A DNA stretch of 64,000 bases from Danxiaibacter flavus. Lineage in GTDB: Bacteria > Bacteroidota > Bacteroidia > Chitinophagales > Chitinophagaceae. Under the pieces are notes generated by a model. It made no database searches. It saw nothing but the letters and a program-made list of their open reading frames with translations, and was not told where the DNA came from. Shown piece by piece: positions 6,849 through 16,272 of this stretch; positions within the stretch are counted from its first letter, which is position 1; each line of letters opens with the position of its first letter. Made by a program: the position numbers and the translations under genes. The stretch is from assembly GCF_041060425.1 (NCBI RefSeq), contig NZ_JAULBC010000008.1:310001-374000 (forward strand). The letters run 5' to 3'.

Positions 6849-8321
6849 TTAGTATCCCTCGTTCTGTGTGAGCAAAGGATTGAGATCTATCTGCGCCTGT
6901 GGAATAGGCATCAGCAAACGATGTGCATCAACATTGTAATTAAGATTATTGCCACTGCCATCTTTTTGTGCATTCATTGTACTGATTGCTTTTCCGGTTC
7001 TTAGCAGGTCAAACCATCTGTGGCCTTCGAAAGCAAGCTCCAGCCTTCTTTCATTTGCAATAATGTTCCTGGCGTCGTCGGCGCTTACTGCAGCTTTCGG
7101 GCTCAGTTTAACACGGGCTCTAACCTGGTTAACCAGGGCCATCGCGCCGTTGATGTCAGCCTTCTCAACCAGTGCTTCCGCTTTCAGCAAAAGAATATCC
7201 GGCAGACGAATGATATAGAAATCATTGGTGCCGTTAAATGGATCATTGTATTTAGCCAGGAACGGATAGTTGGCCAGGTTCCAGTATTTGTCTGTCCAGT
7301 GACCACGCATATCAGCAAATGAAATAGAAGCATTCATGCGAATACTGTCATGTTCCGCCGTATAAGCATTTACGAGATCATTTGTTGGCGTATTGAAACG
7401 TTTCCAATCACTACCGAGGAAAATGCTTGGAACCCAGTTGCCTATAACATCGTATCCCTCGTAATTCAGTTCCCAGATTGCTTCGCTGTTGTTTTTATGG
7501 TTGTTATCCCACAGGAAAGTAAAATCAGGAACAAGTGAATAATCAGGAATTGTTGCATTGCAGTAATATAGAACAGAATCCCAGTTTGGTGTTGGCAAAC
7601 TCGCATATACTTTAGCAAGTGTTGCATTTACTGTGCCTGTCGCTACAGTGAATTTAGAATCTGATGCTCCAACTGAACGTACAGTGGATCTTGCAAACCA
7701 CAGGTCCTTTAAAATAGCATCATAAATTGAATCTGTAGAAGATTGCGGAACGATGGTTGAATTAAGTAGTGTCTCAGCATCCTTTGTGTCGGCGGGAGCC
7801 AGTAATAATGGAACTCTTCCATACAAACGAACCAGATCAAAATAGGAATAGGCACGCATGAATTTAGATTCGCCGAGTATTTGGTTTTTACGTCCTGCGC
7901 TAAGCGCAGGGTCAACACATTTTTCAACCTGGTCTATTGCAATATTCAACCGCCCTATAATGCCGTATGCATCCTTCCAGTCTCGCGCTACGTTACCATT
8001 TAAGGAGTTTGCAGTAAACAGGTCTAACGTGATGTTATCAAGGTTATCACCGCCCGCGTAACAGTTGTCGGCAATGGCATCGCCGTTCACTATGCGATCC
8101 AATACATTCAATTCAAGACCAAAATCATAGCCCCTGTAAGTCGTATACGCGCCGGAAATTAAATTCTCTGCGTCGGCAGCTGAAATAGTAGCATTGTCAG
8201 CAGGCGCTACTGTTTGCGTTTGAGGTTGTTTGTCCAGAATTTTTGAACACGCCTGCATGCACATCATTGCAAATAGAGCAAGTCCGCTGCAGGAAAGTAT
8301 ATATAAGATTTTTGTTTTCAT
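6849..8321 (-). CDS. SusD/RagB-family outer-membrane glycan-binding lipoprotein
   Basis: SusD-like proteins cap the SusC channel on the cell surface and bind the glycan. The product (490 residues from ATG 8321) has a lipoprotein signal with lipobox MQAC and KILDKQPQ after the cysteine. It then has the helical TPR-type scaffold (AYSYFDLVRLYGRVPLL, RNIIANERRLELAFEGHRWFDLLRTG) and the family C-terminus LMPIPQAQIDLNPLLTQNEGY. The frame extends to a TTG at 8330, but ATG 8321 gives MKTKILYIL, a better signal peptide. It is translated 45 bases after the susC stop and forms a pair with that gene. Confidence 0.94.
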   Translation of the reverse strand: MKTKILYILSCSGLALFAMMCMQACSKILDKQPQTQTVAPADNATISAADAENLISGAYTTYRGYDFGLELNVLDRIVNGDAIADNCYAGGDNLDNITLDLFTANSLNGNVARDWKDAYGIIGRLNIAIDQVEKCVDPALSAGRKNQILGESKFMRAYSYFDLVRLYGRVPLLLAPADTKDAETLLNSTIVPQSSTDSIYDAILKDLWFARSTVRSVGASDSKFTVATGTVNATLAKVYASLPTPNWDSVLYYCNATIPDYSLVPDFTFLWDNNHKNNSEAIWELNYEGYDVIGNWVPSIFLGSDWKRFNTPTNDLVNAYTAEHDSIRMNASISFADMRGHWTDKYWNLANYPFLAKYNDPFNGTNDFYIIRLPDILLLKAEALVEKADINGAMALVNQVRARVKLSPKAAVSADDARNIIANERRLELAFEGHRWFDLLRTGKAISTMNAQKDGSGNNLNYNVDAHRLLMPIPQAQIDLNPLLTQNEGY

Positions 8322-8366
8322 AACAATCAAGGTTTAATTCATTTACGACTTTAACCGTTTGCGGGT

Positions 8367-11300
8367 TTACTTTAATGACACATTTACGCCAAACAGGAAC
8401 ATTTTTGCCTGGGGATAAGCTCCGTAATCAATTCCAAGAGAAATGTTCTTGTTATCGCTATCTGTAGCTGTTCCATATGTACTTACTTCAGGGTCAAATC
8501 CGGTGTATTTGGAAATTGTTATCAGATTTTGGCCTGAAACATACACAGATGCAGCACTCAAGCCGATATGTGTAAGCCATTTCGGATCAAACCGGTAAGA
8601 AAGTGTAATAGTTTTAAAACGCAGGTAAGATCCGTTTTCCAGGAACCGTGTAGAGATCTGGCTGTTGTCATTGCTGTTTGCTTTGATGCCTGGAATATCT
8701 GTAACATCACCCGGGTTTTGCCACCTGCTCAAAACAGCAGTGCTTTGGTTACGTGAATCTTTCATGCCTTCTGTTTCCACTCTCACGCCGTTGAAGATCT
8801 TGTTGCCCTGGGATCCCTGGAAGAAGACAGTAAGATCAAAGTTTTTGTATGAAAGGCTGTTTGTCATGCCATACACAAAGTCCGGCAAAGCGCTTCCGAT
8901 AAGTTGCCTGTCAGAAGGTTTGATCTCTGCATAAGTAACAGCTTTACCAGCCTGGTTAACATATAACTGATCGCCTGTGTTTTTATCCACTCCACCAGAT
9001 ACAAATCCGTAAAATTCGCCTAAGCCGTAACCTTGCACAAGTGCGATTGCATTTCCTCTTTCATAGATGTTGCCGTAAGCATTCATGAATGTGATACCAT
9101 TACCAATGCTGGTAACTTTGTTCTTGTTAAATGAAATGTTGAAATCGGTATTCCATGTAAAGTCTTTCTGCACAATGTTTTTACTGGAAACCTGGAATTC
9201 CATACCCTTGTTCTCCATAGATCCCATATTTAACAGAACGCTTTGCACAATCTGGGATGAAAGGGGTACCCTAACCAATACATCCTTTGTTTTCTTGAGA
9301 TAGAAGTCTGCAGAAAAGGTGATCCTGTTTTTAAGAAATCCGGCATCAATACCGAAATTCGTTTGTGTACTGGTTTCCCATGTAAGATCCTTAGGTGCAA
9401 TGGTAGCAGGGCTGGTAGATCCGTCAAGGGGATTAATATTCATCAGGGAAAGATATTCGTAGCTGCCAATGCCTTCCTGGTTACCGTTCTGACCCCAGCC
9501 GGCTCTCAGTTTAAGATCGCTGATTACATTCACATCACTCATGAATTTTTCCTGCGAAATTCTCCATCCTGCAGAAAAAGAAGGGAAGGTAGCTGTTCTG
9601 TTTCCGGGAGCAAATTTGGATGAATTGTCTGAGCGGATATTTGCCTGCAAGAGATATTTGCCATCATAGTCGTAAGTAATTCTTCCTAAATAAGAAAGCA
9701 GCGCCCACTCATCAATACTCTTGGTGCCAGGTTGTTTAGTCTTTGTACGCATATACATTTCATCCCATGACTGATGGCGATAAGCGGTATCCAGTTGCGT
9801 TCCGGAAATGTAAGTCTGATTCCACTTGGATTCTTGGACAGTCCATCCGGCCATTGCCATAAAATGGCTCTTACCCCAGTTCTTATTGTAGGTAAGTGTT
9901 TGTTCGCTCAGCCAAACCAGTTGTGTGCTTTTAGTTTGGTTTAGCTGGCCTTGTGTTTGTTGGCCGTTTGTAGTAAGCCATGGATCAAGAAAATAATTCT
10001 GCTGATAGTCTGTGTAATCAATACCAAAACGTGAGCGGAACACCAGATCTCTCATCAGTTTTACATCCGCACCAATGTTTGACACGAGTCTGTCTGTTAC
10101 TGCCTTGGTTGTTTGCCCTTCAATTGCACCAAGCGGGTTCTGCCATCCTGATAGCGGATTAAGACCGATCGTTCCATTAGCATTGTATTTAGGCACAGTG
10201 GGAGGAGTTGCTAAAGCTGATAATACTACACCACCTCTTGCCACACTTGCATTATCAGTAACATCGTTTGTATTAGAACGTGTAATGACTGTTGCTGTTG
10301 TTAATGTAAGCCAATCATTCGCTTTTGTGGTCAGGTTTACACGTCCAGTCAGACGATTGAATTTCGCGGGTTTAATCGTTCCCACCTGGTCACTGTAACC
10401 CAATGAGATCAGATGCTGTGTTTTTTCTGTTCCACCTGATACGGTTAATTGGTAATTTACCTGGTTGCCGTGTCTGAAGACCTCGTCCGGCCAGTTAATA
10501 TCATTCGCCTGAACCATAGAATCTGTAATGGTTCCGGGGCCAAGTACTTTGTTCGCATAATCCTGGTATTGCTTGCCATTCAGCACCGGCAGCTTTTTAG
10601 TTGTAGAGGATGTGCCGTAGTACATGCTGAAATCTATTTTAGACTTTCCGGCAACACCCTTTTTTGTAGTTATCACAACAACACCATTTGCTGCACGTGT
10701 CCCATATATGGACGATGATGCCGCATCTTTAAGAATGGATATTGATTCAATATCGTTGGGTGTGTATGAGGAAATGTCTGTCATAGGAATGCCGTCAACA
10801 ACATATAACGGGTCGTTGCCTGCACTAATAGAAGACGAGCCTCTTACACGAATGGTTAATCCTGCGCCAGGTTTTCCTGAATTCGAAACCACCTGTACGC
10901 CGGTGGCCTTACCCTGCAAGGCTTCTCCAACGTTTACAATGGGTCTGTTTGCCATGTCTGCGGCGCTAACAACTGAAACAGAGCCTGTAAGATCTTTCTT
11001 TCGCTGGCTGCCATAACCTACAACTACTACCTGATCTAACAATTTTGTAGAAACACTTAACTGAATAATTAAATTGGTCTGCCCTCCAACAGGCACTTCC
11101 TTGTCGTCGTATCCCACGTAAGAAACAACCAATACGGCATCATCTGCGGCAGTGATCTTAAAAACGCCGTTGTTATCTGTAAAAACACCGTTGTTGGTGC
11201 CTTTTACTTTTACGGCTACTCCGGGTAGTGGTTGATTGTTTTCGCCCGTTACCGTTCCGGTTATTGATGCAGGTGTGTAAGCCGCCTCTTCTGAGGTCGC

Positions 11301-11657
11301 CAGGATTACTACCAGGTTATTGTCAAGCACCCGGTAAGTAAGGCCGGTATTTTCCAATAGCTTATCTAATGCAGTCTTAAAGTTGAGGTCATTTGCCGTA
11401 AAATCGACTTTCTTATTTAGTGCATATAACAGGTTGTAATTATAAAGAAAGCGTACGTTGGTATTTTTCTCAATTGCCGATAAAACGTTCTTTATTTCTG
11501 TTTGTTCCACATGTACGCTTACCTTTTGCCCAAGCACTTCTGCGTGTAACTGATAAGCAGTGAATAGCGTAAGTAGGATAATCATTTTCATGATCAGCAA
11601 GCATTTAAGCAAAGGCACCACGTGCCGGCGCCTGTTTTCAGGCACATTTTTTTTCAT
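8367..11657 (-). CDS. SusC/RagA TonB-dependent outer-membrane transporter with STN domain
   Basis: The 1096-residue protein imports oligosaccharides (or another ligand) across the outer membrane using TonB energy. The order is: signal/membrane segment (residues about 15-40), STN domain about 50-118 (VHVEQTEIKNVLSAIEKNTNVRFLY...), carboxypeptidase-regulatory-like domain about 130-212 (ITGTVTGENNQPLPGV), TonB plug from about 218 (VVVGYGSQRKKDLTGSVSVV, DPLYVVDGIP, KDAASSSIYGTRAANGVV), and a beta-barrel to the C-terminal FGVNVSLK. The STN domain is the hallmark of transporters that signal to a FecR/ECF sigma pair, and exactly such a pair lies upstream (11844-13747) on the same strand. Substrate is unknown; the downstream GH30 suggests a beta-linked glycan. 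Confidence 0.95.
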   Translation of the reverse strand: MKKNVPENRRRHVVPLLKCLLIMKMIILLTLFTAYQLHAEVLGQKVSVHVEQTEIKNVLSAIEKNTNVRFLYNYNLLYALNKKVDFTANDLNFKTALDKLLENTGLTYRVLDNNLVVILATSEEAAYTPASITGTVTGENNQPLPGVAVKVKGTNNGVFTDNNGVFKITAADDAVLVVSYVGYDDKEVPVGGQTNLIIQLSVSTKLLDQVVVVGYGSQRKKDLTGSVSVVSAADMANRPIVNVGEALQGKATGVQVVSNSGKPGAGLTIRVRGSSSISAGNDPLYVVDGIPMTDISSYTPNDIESISILKDAASSSIYGTRAANGVVVITTKKGVAGKSKIDFSMYYGTSSTTKKLPVLNGKQYQDYANKVLGPGTITDSMVQANDINWPDEVFRHGNQVNYQLTVSGGTEKTQHLISLGYSDQVGTIKPAKFNRLTGRVNLTTKANDWLTLTTATVITRSNTNDVTDNASVARGGVVLSALATPPTVPKYNANGTIGLNPLSGWQNPLGAIEGQTTKAVTDRLVSNIGADVKLMRDLVFRSRFGIDYTDYQQNYFLDPWLTTNGQQTQGQLNQTKSTQLVWLSEQTLTYNKNWGKSHFMAMAGWTVQESKWNQTYISGTQLDTAYRHQSWDEMYMRTKTKQPGTKSIDEWALLSYLGRITYDYDGKYLLQANIRSDNSSKFAPGNRTATFPSFSAGWRISQEKFMSDVNVISDLKLRAGWGQNGNQEGIGSYEYLSLMNINPLDGSTSPATIAPKDLTWETSTQTNFGIDAGFLKNRITFSADFYLKKTKDVLVRVPLSSQIVQSVLLNMGSMENKGMEFQVSSKNIVQKDFTWNTDFNISFNKNKVTSIGNGITFMNAYGNIYERGNAIALVQGYGLGEFYGFVSGGVDKNTGDQLYVNQAGKAVTYAEIKPSDRQLIGSALPDFVYGMTNSLSYKNFDLTVFFQGSQGNKIFNGVRVETEGMKDSRNQSTAVLSRWQNPGDVTDIPGIKANSNDNSQISTRFLENGSYLRFKTITLSYRFDPKWLTHIGLSAASVYVSGQNLITISKYTGFDPEVSTYGTATDSDNKNISLGIDYGAYPQAKMFLFGVNVSLK

Positions 11658-11843
11658 ACTTTTGGTTTTACGGTTTTACAATTGGAAACGCAGCAATTTG
11701 CCGATCGCCCGCGTTTCCGTTAAGCCTAATGTGGGTAGCCGCGCTTTTCTTCAACCTGTATCCTTGCACAGAGTCAGGCCGGAAAGCCGGTTTCCCTTTT
11801 TATAAGCGATAACTTACAATTGGCCTTGCCGGGCCCGTGTACA

Positions 11844-12956
11844 TTAGTCGCTTTTTGATTTATAGATCTCTACTTCATGGTCATGTATTTTATATGTAAA
11901 GGGTGCGGTTAGCTGCAGGGCATTTAAAGCCTGTTCAATAGTCTCGTTTTCAAACACACCTTTAAAACGGTAATTCATCACCCTATCACTCCGGAAAATG
12001 ATTTTTACATCAAACCACCGTTCCATTTTTACTGCGAGGTCCTGAAACCTGTCTCCGTCAAAAATCAATTTGTTGTACACCCAGGACGTTTCCTTCATTG
12101 CGCTGTCCGGTAGGCTTTTAGACACCGGCATAATGAATATATCCTGGGATGAAGTTTTTGCGATCGTATTTGCCGGAACTGTCAGTTTCAGGCTATCTCT
12201 TTCTTTATTAAAAATGAGTTTTTCGTGTGGTTGAAGTAAAACACGCGGACCTGTTGGTTCATTTTTTTTGATCACTTCGATCAGGCCACGTACGAGCGTC
12301 GCCTCAATGGTAGATTCTTTAGGGTAAGATTTTACGTTGAAGGCAGTTCCCAGTACTTTAATATCTATTCCCGACGTGTGCACTATAAATGGTCTTTGTG
12401 CATTTTTCACAACATCAAAAAATGCTTCTCCCTCCAGTTCCACTTCACGGAATTTGCTGTTAAAGCTGCTGTTGTAGGTGATCCGGCTTTCAGCGTTCAG
12501 CCATACTTTAGTTCCATCCGGAAGTGTCAGCCTGGATTTTGCGCCGCTTTTCGCGCTTACTTCATTTTTATGGGAAACGGCTACAATTGGCTGCGGCTGT
12601 TTTCCGGAATATTTATAGATACCCAAAAACACTGCGGCACATGCAGCAGCCGCGGCTGACCATAGATATATTTTTCGCCTGAAAGAAGAATTATTTTTTG
12701 GGGCACTTATTTGCTCCTCATTTGTAGAAGTTGTTTCGTCTGCAAGCGCGAGTATGTGATTAAAATGTTCGTCTGAGTTGGTTTCGTCATCAGCAAATGT
12801 GCCTTTGCCGGAGATCCAGTAATTACTCAGCAGATCCAGGAAATATTGTTGATCCGGTTGATCTTTCAGCAGGTCAAACAGTTCCTTTTGCTCCTCTTCA
12901 GAAGTTTCTCCGGCTAAATGTCTGGTGATTAAAACAGCAAGTTTATTGTTAAGCAT
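11844..12956 (-). CDS. FecR-family anti-sigma factor
   Basis: FecR-type proteins span the inner membrane, hold the ECF sigma factor and receive a signal from the STN domain of the transporter. The 370-residue product has a cytoplasmic N-terminal part (about residues 1-90, with LLSNYWISGKGT and the EEEQKELF stretch) and one transmembrane segment near residues 93-112 (IYLWSAAAAACAAVFLGIYKY). The periplasmic FecR domain follows (SRLTLPDGTKVWLNAESRITYNSSF, LEGEAFFDVVK, VLGTAFNVKSYP) and then the C-terminal STN-like DUF4974 region (FDGDRFQDLAVKMERWFDVKI). It lies between sigma (13747) and susC (11657), as expected for a sigma-FecR-SusC cassette. Confidence 0.93.
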   Translation of the reverse strand: MLNNKLAVLITRHLAGETSEEEQKELFDLLKDQPDQQYFLDLLSNYWISGKGTFADDETNSDEHFNHILALADETTSTNEEQISAPKNNSSFRRKIYLWSAAAAACAAVFLGIYKYSGKQPQPIVAVSHKNEVSAKSGAKSRLTLPDGTKVWLNAESRITYNSSFNSKFREVELEGEAFFDVVKNAQRPFIVHTSGIDIKVLGTAFNVKSYPKESTIEATLVRGLIEVIKKNEPTGPRVLLQPHEKLIFNKERDSLKLTVPANTIAKTSSQDIFIMPVSKSLPDSAMKETSWVYNKLIFDGDRFQDLAVKMERWFDVKIIFRSDRVMNYRFKGVFENETIEQALNALQLTAPFTYKIHDHEVEIYKSKSD

Positions 12957-13024
12957 GATTGTGACTTAACTATACAGACAGGGAAAAAGAAAGATGACCC
13001 TAAAAGGGCGAGAAACTTTTTTTG

Positions 13025-13135
13025 ACGAGGTGTGAGGTGTGAGGTGTGAGGTATGAGGCGTGAGGTGTGAGGTGTGAGGTGTGAGGTGTGAGGTATGAGG
13101 TTTAAAACTTTAAGCCTCATACCTCATGCCTTAAA
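13025..13135 (-). repeat. GAGGTGT heptamer array with inverted copy (hairpin)
   Basis: About eleven tandem GTGAGGT/GTATGAG units fill 13027-13101; the inverse CCTCATACCTCATG lies at about 13113-13126. GAGGTATGAGG and CCTCATACCTC can form an 11-base-pair stem over a short AT loop. It sits in the transcribed gap between the sigma factor and FecR genes. The same words recur at 60980-61212. Confidence 0.85.
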
Positions 13136-13150
13136 TCTTATCCCAGGCTT

Positions 13151-13747
13151 TTACTTTTGAATTTTGATTTCTCTGGAAGTTTTTATCTCCAGGTGGTTGC
13201 GGAGTTTTTCACTGATGCGCTTTACGGCAATTACCATTTGAGCATCTACCGTGTTAACAGAAACATTGAGTATTTCGGCTACTTCTTTATATTTCAATCC
13301 GTCTTCTCTCACCAGTTTAAAGATCATTTTACAACGTGGAGGCAATTCTTCAACAGCGGTTTCAATTTTTTTGAAAAGTTCTGCTGTCATCATTTTTTGC
13401 TCGGGATTCTGCTCTGTTGCAAGATGTATGTCGATAAAATCAAATGGATCGGTGATCTGTTCTTTAGCTTTCTGTGAAAGACGATTAAGTGAGGCATTTT
13501 TTACAGCCGTATATAAATAAACACTGATATTTTGTATATCCGGGGCGTTTACCCGGTTTTTCCACAGCCTGACAAACACCTCGTCTACGACTTCTATCGC
13601 CGCTTCGCGGTTTTTTAATATTGCCAGTGAAAAATGGATGAGGCGTGCGGAGAAAAGATCAAATAACTGCCTGAAGGATTGCTGGTTGCTATTTGCAATT
13701 CCTGTCAGTATATCGTTATTTTCTTTATCGTGACCTGTAATCTTCAT
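13151..13747 (-). CDS. ECF-type RNA polymerase sigma factor
   Basis: The product (198 residues from ATG 13747) has region 2 (FRQLFDLFSARLIHFSLAILKNREAAIEVVDEVFVRLWKNR) and region 4 (AVEELPPRCKMIFKLVREDGLKYKEVAEILNVSVNTVDAQM). It belongs to the Bacteroidota FecI-like group paired with FecR. It should direct polymerase to the promoter of the downstream susC/susD operon when released by FecR. A TTG at 13777 would add ten residues, but ATG is preferred. It is first of the sigma, FecR, SusC, SusD, GH30 series. Confidence 0.93.
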   Translation of the reverse strand: MKITGHDKENNDILTGIANSNQQSFRQLFDLFSARLIHFSLAILKNREAAIEVVDEVFVRLWKNRVNAPDIQNISVYLYTAVKNASLNRLSQKAKEQITDPFDFIDIHLATEQNPEQKMMTAELFKKIETAVEELPPRCKMIFKLVREDGLKYKEVAEILNVSVNTVDAQMVIAVKRISEKLRNHLEIKTSREIKIQK

Positions 13748-14038
13748 AAAATGGCAAGCCGGATGAATAAGCCTCAAATTTATAGGAGAAGCAGTTGTTC
13801 TGCAAAATCTCTTTTTAAAGGCAACAATTTAATCTGTTGCGTTGCATGAAAAGCCGCAACTTTCGGAATTTTGTGTCTCCGCAGTTCACGTAAACAATTA
13901 CAGACCGGTAAATGAATCTTTGAATATCGGTCGTGGTTGTGTCTTTCCGAATGAGGGACAAGTTCGTCTCTTAAAAAAATAATACCTTAGCCGGCCCCTT
14001 TCCCCCCTTTTGACAAACATTTAAACCAAAGAACGATA

Positions 14039-14623
14039 ATGAAGCTAAAAGAACAACTACTGAAAAGAAGCGAAGGCAAATGCGAATTGTGCGGATCTGC
14101 AGATAACCTTGACGTTTACGAAATACCGCCTCAATCGCAAAGCGATGAAAACAATAGTATTCTTATTTGCGGCAAATGTCTGGCTCAAATAGAGAAAAAA
14201 GAGGAGCCGGACAGCAACCATTGGCAATGCCTTTCTACAAGCATGTGGAGCGAAGTGCCGGGTGTGCAGGTTGTTACCTGGCGTTTATTGAACAGGTTTC
14301 GTGGTGAAAGCTGGGCCGCTGACAACCTGGATATGATGTACCTTGATGATGAAATGTTGAGCTGGGCAAAAGCGACAGGCGATCATGAAAATGATGCTTC
14401 CGTTGATCTGCACAGGGATTGCAATGGCGCAATATTAAATTCGGGTGATACTGTTGTTCTGATAAAATCATTGGATGTAAAGGGTAGCACCATTAATGCC
14501 AAAATGGGCACGGTAGTAAAAAACATCCGTTTGGTGGAGGATAACACAGAGCAGATTGAAGGCAGGATTGAAGGACAGGTAATTGTAATCCTGACAAAAT
14601 ATGTGAGGAAACAGAATAGCTAA
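14039..14623 (+). CDS. PhnA/YjdM-family zinc-ribbon protein
   Basis: The 194-residue protein has an N-terminal zinc ribbon with CELC (residues about 16-19) and a second pair ICGKC. A linker with WSEVPGVQVVTWRLLNRF follows, and then the C-terminal PhnA domain (DCNGAILNSGDTVVLIKSLDVKGS, then GTVVKNIRLV and IEGQVIVILTKYVRK). Despite the historic phosphonate-utilisation name, the biochemical role of this family is unsettled and no phosphonate genes lie nearby. It is a monocistronic unit, followed by a terminator. Confidence 0.85.
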   Translation: MKLKEQLLKRSEGKCELCGSADNLDVYEIPPQSQSDENNSILICGKCLAQIEKKEEPDSNHWQCLSTSMWSEVPGVQVVTWRLLNRFRGESWAADNLDMMYLDDEMLSWAKATGDHENDASVDLHRDCNGAILNSGDTVVLIKSLDVKGSTINAKMGTVVKNIRLVEDNTEQIEGRIEGQVIVILTKYVRKQNS

Positions 14624-14668
14624 GAAGTGCTGTATTGTGTCATGATAATTTTTCGATATTATTAAAAA

Positions 14669-14707
14669 GAAAAAGTTGCTGCACAACCAAGTGCTGCAAC
14701 TTTTTTG
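14669..14707 (+). terminator. Rho-independent terminator after PhnA-family gene
   Basis: AAAAGTTGC(T)GCAC pairs with GTGC(T)GCAACTTTT with one T-T mismatch; the stem is followed by TTTTTTG. Confidence 0.85.
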
Positions 14708-14736
14708 TAGTAAGCTTGTCGAAGTGTGGATTTATT

Positions 14737-14792
14737 CTCTGTGCAACTCAGTGTCTTCTCCGTGGCACTCTGTGTAACTGTATTTTTAACAG
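14737..14792 (-). repeat. Family A (CACAGAG type) single repeat
   Basis: On the minus strand it reads as ACACAGAGTGCCACGGAG, then ACACTGAGTTGCACAGAG. It is a solo copy of the CACAGAG words that bound the GxxExxY cassette at 44087-44593. Confidence 0.6.
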
Positions 14793-14867
14793 AGCATGTA
14801 ACATCGGATGTGAGATCGTTTGCGAATATTCAAAAGAAGTTTTGTAAATGTTTGTATAAGATCACGT

Positions 14868-15140
14868 TTAATCTCCCTCATCTTCTTCCAGCGAATTTTT
14901 TTCGTCGCCTCCCAGGCTGTAATAGTTATTTTCTTCATCTTCTTCACCAATTATTTCGTCGCTGTCGTCCAATTCTGAACCGGGAACATCCAGATCTTCC
15001 GAAAGGGGAACGCTATCATCAACAAACTCTTCTTTTTTGTCCTTGTTATAAATGTCTTCTTTTTCAGGATAATGGGGATAGCCCGGAAATTTTTCATCTT
15101 CTCCGGATGAAGCTTGCTGCTGATTTTTCTTCTTATCCAT
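14868..15140 (-). CDS. Small highly acidic protein, unknown function
   Basis: The product (90 residues from ATG 15140) is dominated by Asp/Glu: EDEKFPGYPHYPEKEDIYNK, DLDVPGSELDD, then IGEEDEENNYYSLGGDEK. It has a lysine-rich start (MDKKKN). No transmembrane segment or cysteine is seen. Low sequence complexity makes it probably disordered. From memory, small proteins with DLDVPGxELDD and EEDEENNYYSLGG blocks recur in Bacteroidota, which would argue that the gene is real, but I could not verify this. A longer frame to 15179 exists, but the Met at 15140 better fits the motif spacing. No neighbour suggests a role. Confidence 0.7.
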   Translation of the reverse strand: MDKKKNQQQASSGEDEKFPGYPHYPEKEDIYNKDKKEEFVDDSVPLSEDLDVPGSELDDSDEIIGEEDEENNYYSLGGDEKNSLEEDEGD

Positions 15141-15342
15141 AAAGCTTAATTTAATATTACTAAGGTACTCAGATATCATTGAATATAGTGCAAAATTTCC
15201 CCGGATTCCTTATCCAAAACGCAGACTACCGGTGCTTTTGCTGATCTTCGGAGTTGCACGAATTTTATATAATTTTTGAAGAAAGCTACTCATAGACATT
15301 GGTGTAAAATTCTTTGAGTTTATGGGTTAATTAATTAAACAA

Positions 15343-15350
15343 TATATTTG
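15343..15350 (+). promoter_or_regulatory. Candidate -7 box (TATATTTG) for the 15389 lipoprotein gene
   Basis: Exact match to TAnnTTTG, 39 bases before the start codon. The nearest TTTG upstream (15313-15316) is at 26 bases, longer than the usual 19-21. Confidence 0.4.
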
Positions 15351-15388
15351 ATACCTGTTAAACCAATTATCCGTAACCAAAACTTTGT

Positions 15389-16189
15389 ATGACTATAATG
15401 CAACTAAGACATTATGCAAGCCTTCTTGTTGGTTTGGTTTTTATTTCTTGTAATCAAAACGCTTCGGTTAAATCCACAAATAAAATCGTAGATTCTACCA
15501 AAACAAGTGTAGCTCCGGCCGTGGAGGATAGTTTGCAATATGCGATTGACTTAAATAGCTACGCTGGTCTTCCTTTCTGGACTTCAGATATGGCGCACGC
15601 TGGAGCAAATGGATACATCGATACTTTTACTATTGGCGAAAACGAGCTCCGGATCGTTCATCAAAACGAGGAGTATGATGGCTTGGTTGAAGTAAATAAA
15701 AATGGCCGTTGGTATAAAGTGTGGCAATTTGAGAACCTTGGAAATCACAATGATTACGATAGAACACAGGACCTGAACAGGGATGGTTATAACGATCTCA
15801 TATTTTACTGGAAATGGTCTGCTGAAGTGCATTTTTTTGATCCGTCTAAAAGCTGCTTTTCTCCGGAGATAAATTGCGAGTTGGCTGAAAGTTGGGAAAG
15901 ACTTGATAGTTCGGCTGGAACGTACTATGAAGTCAGAGAGGGAAAGCTATTACAACCGGTTAGGAGCGCGCTATTCAAGTTTAAAAACTTTGAGAAAATT
16001 GAGTTGGCGAATCTTACGCTGACTTTTGATTCCGGAGATGAAAATTATTACATAAAAAAAGCAGCGCTCCGTTATGCAAATAGTGATCAAGTGGACGAGA
16101 TAAAGGTGCCTGAGAAGATGAGTGTTATTGATTTTGACTATAAAGGCTTCTGGAAAGAAAAACAGGCACATATTACTGGCAACCAATGA
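15389..16189 (+). CDS. Putative lipoprotein, unknown function
   Basis: The 266-residue product begins with a lipoprotein signal (LLVGLVFISC, cysteine near residue 21) and a low-complexity Ser/Thr/Lys linker. It then has a soluble domain with aromatic-rich strands. A DRTQDLNRDGYNDLIFYW segment resembles the FG-GAP/VCBS calcium-loop type found in secreted proteins. No catalytic motif is identified. An internal ATG at 15398 gives MQLRHYASLL and is an equally good start. It is expressed alone, convergent with the TerB-like gene. Confidence 0.7.
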   Translation: MTIMQLRHYASLLVGLVFISCNQNASVKSTNKIVDSTKTSVAPAVEDSLQYAIDLNSYAGLPFWTSDMAHAGANGYIDTFTIGENELRIVHQNEEYDGLVEVNKNGRWYKVWQFENLGNHNDYDRTQDLNRDGYNDLIFYWKWSAEVHFFDPSKSCFSPEINCELAESWERLDSSAGTYYEVREGKLLQPVRSALFKFKNFEKIELANLTLTFDSGDENYYIKKAALRYANSDQVDEIKVPEKMSVIDFDYKGFWKEKQAHITGNQ

Positions 16190-16228
16190 TTGCAACGGTG
16201 CGACTCATTAATCAGAACTTAGAAAGGT

Positions 16229-16253
16229 ATAAAAAGCACCTTAAGCAAGGTGC
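16229..16253 (-). terminator. Rho-independent terminator after TerB-like gene
   Basis: Perfect 7-base-pair stem GCACCTT / AAGGTGC with an AAGC loop (16236-16253). On the minus strand it is followed by TTTTTAT. Confidence 0.8.
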
Positions 16254-16272
16254 ATATATAAACTTCGTTGGG

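Noticed and set aside
13025..13101. Tandem direct repeats resembling a CRISPR array
   Set aside because: Units are contiguous heptamers without unique spacers, and no cas genes are nearby.
14635..15142. Plus-strand ORFs over 14635-15142
   Set aside because: They overlap repeats and the antisense of the acidic protein gene; no coding signature.
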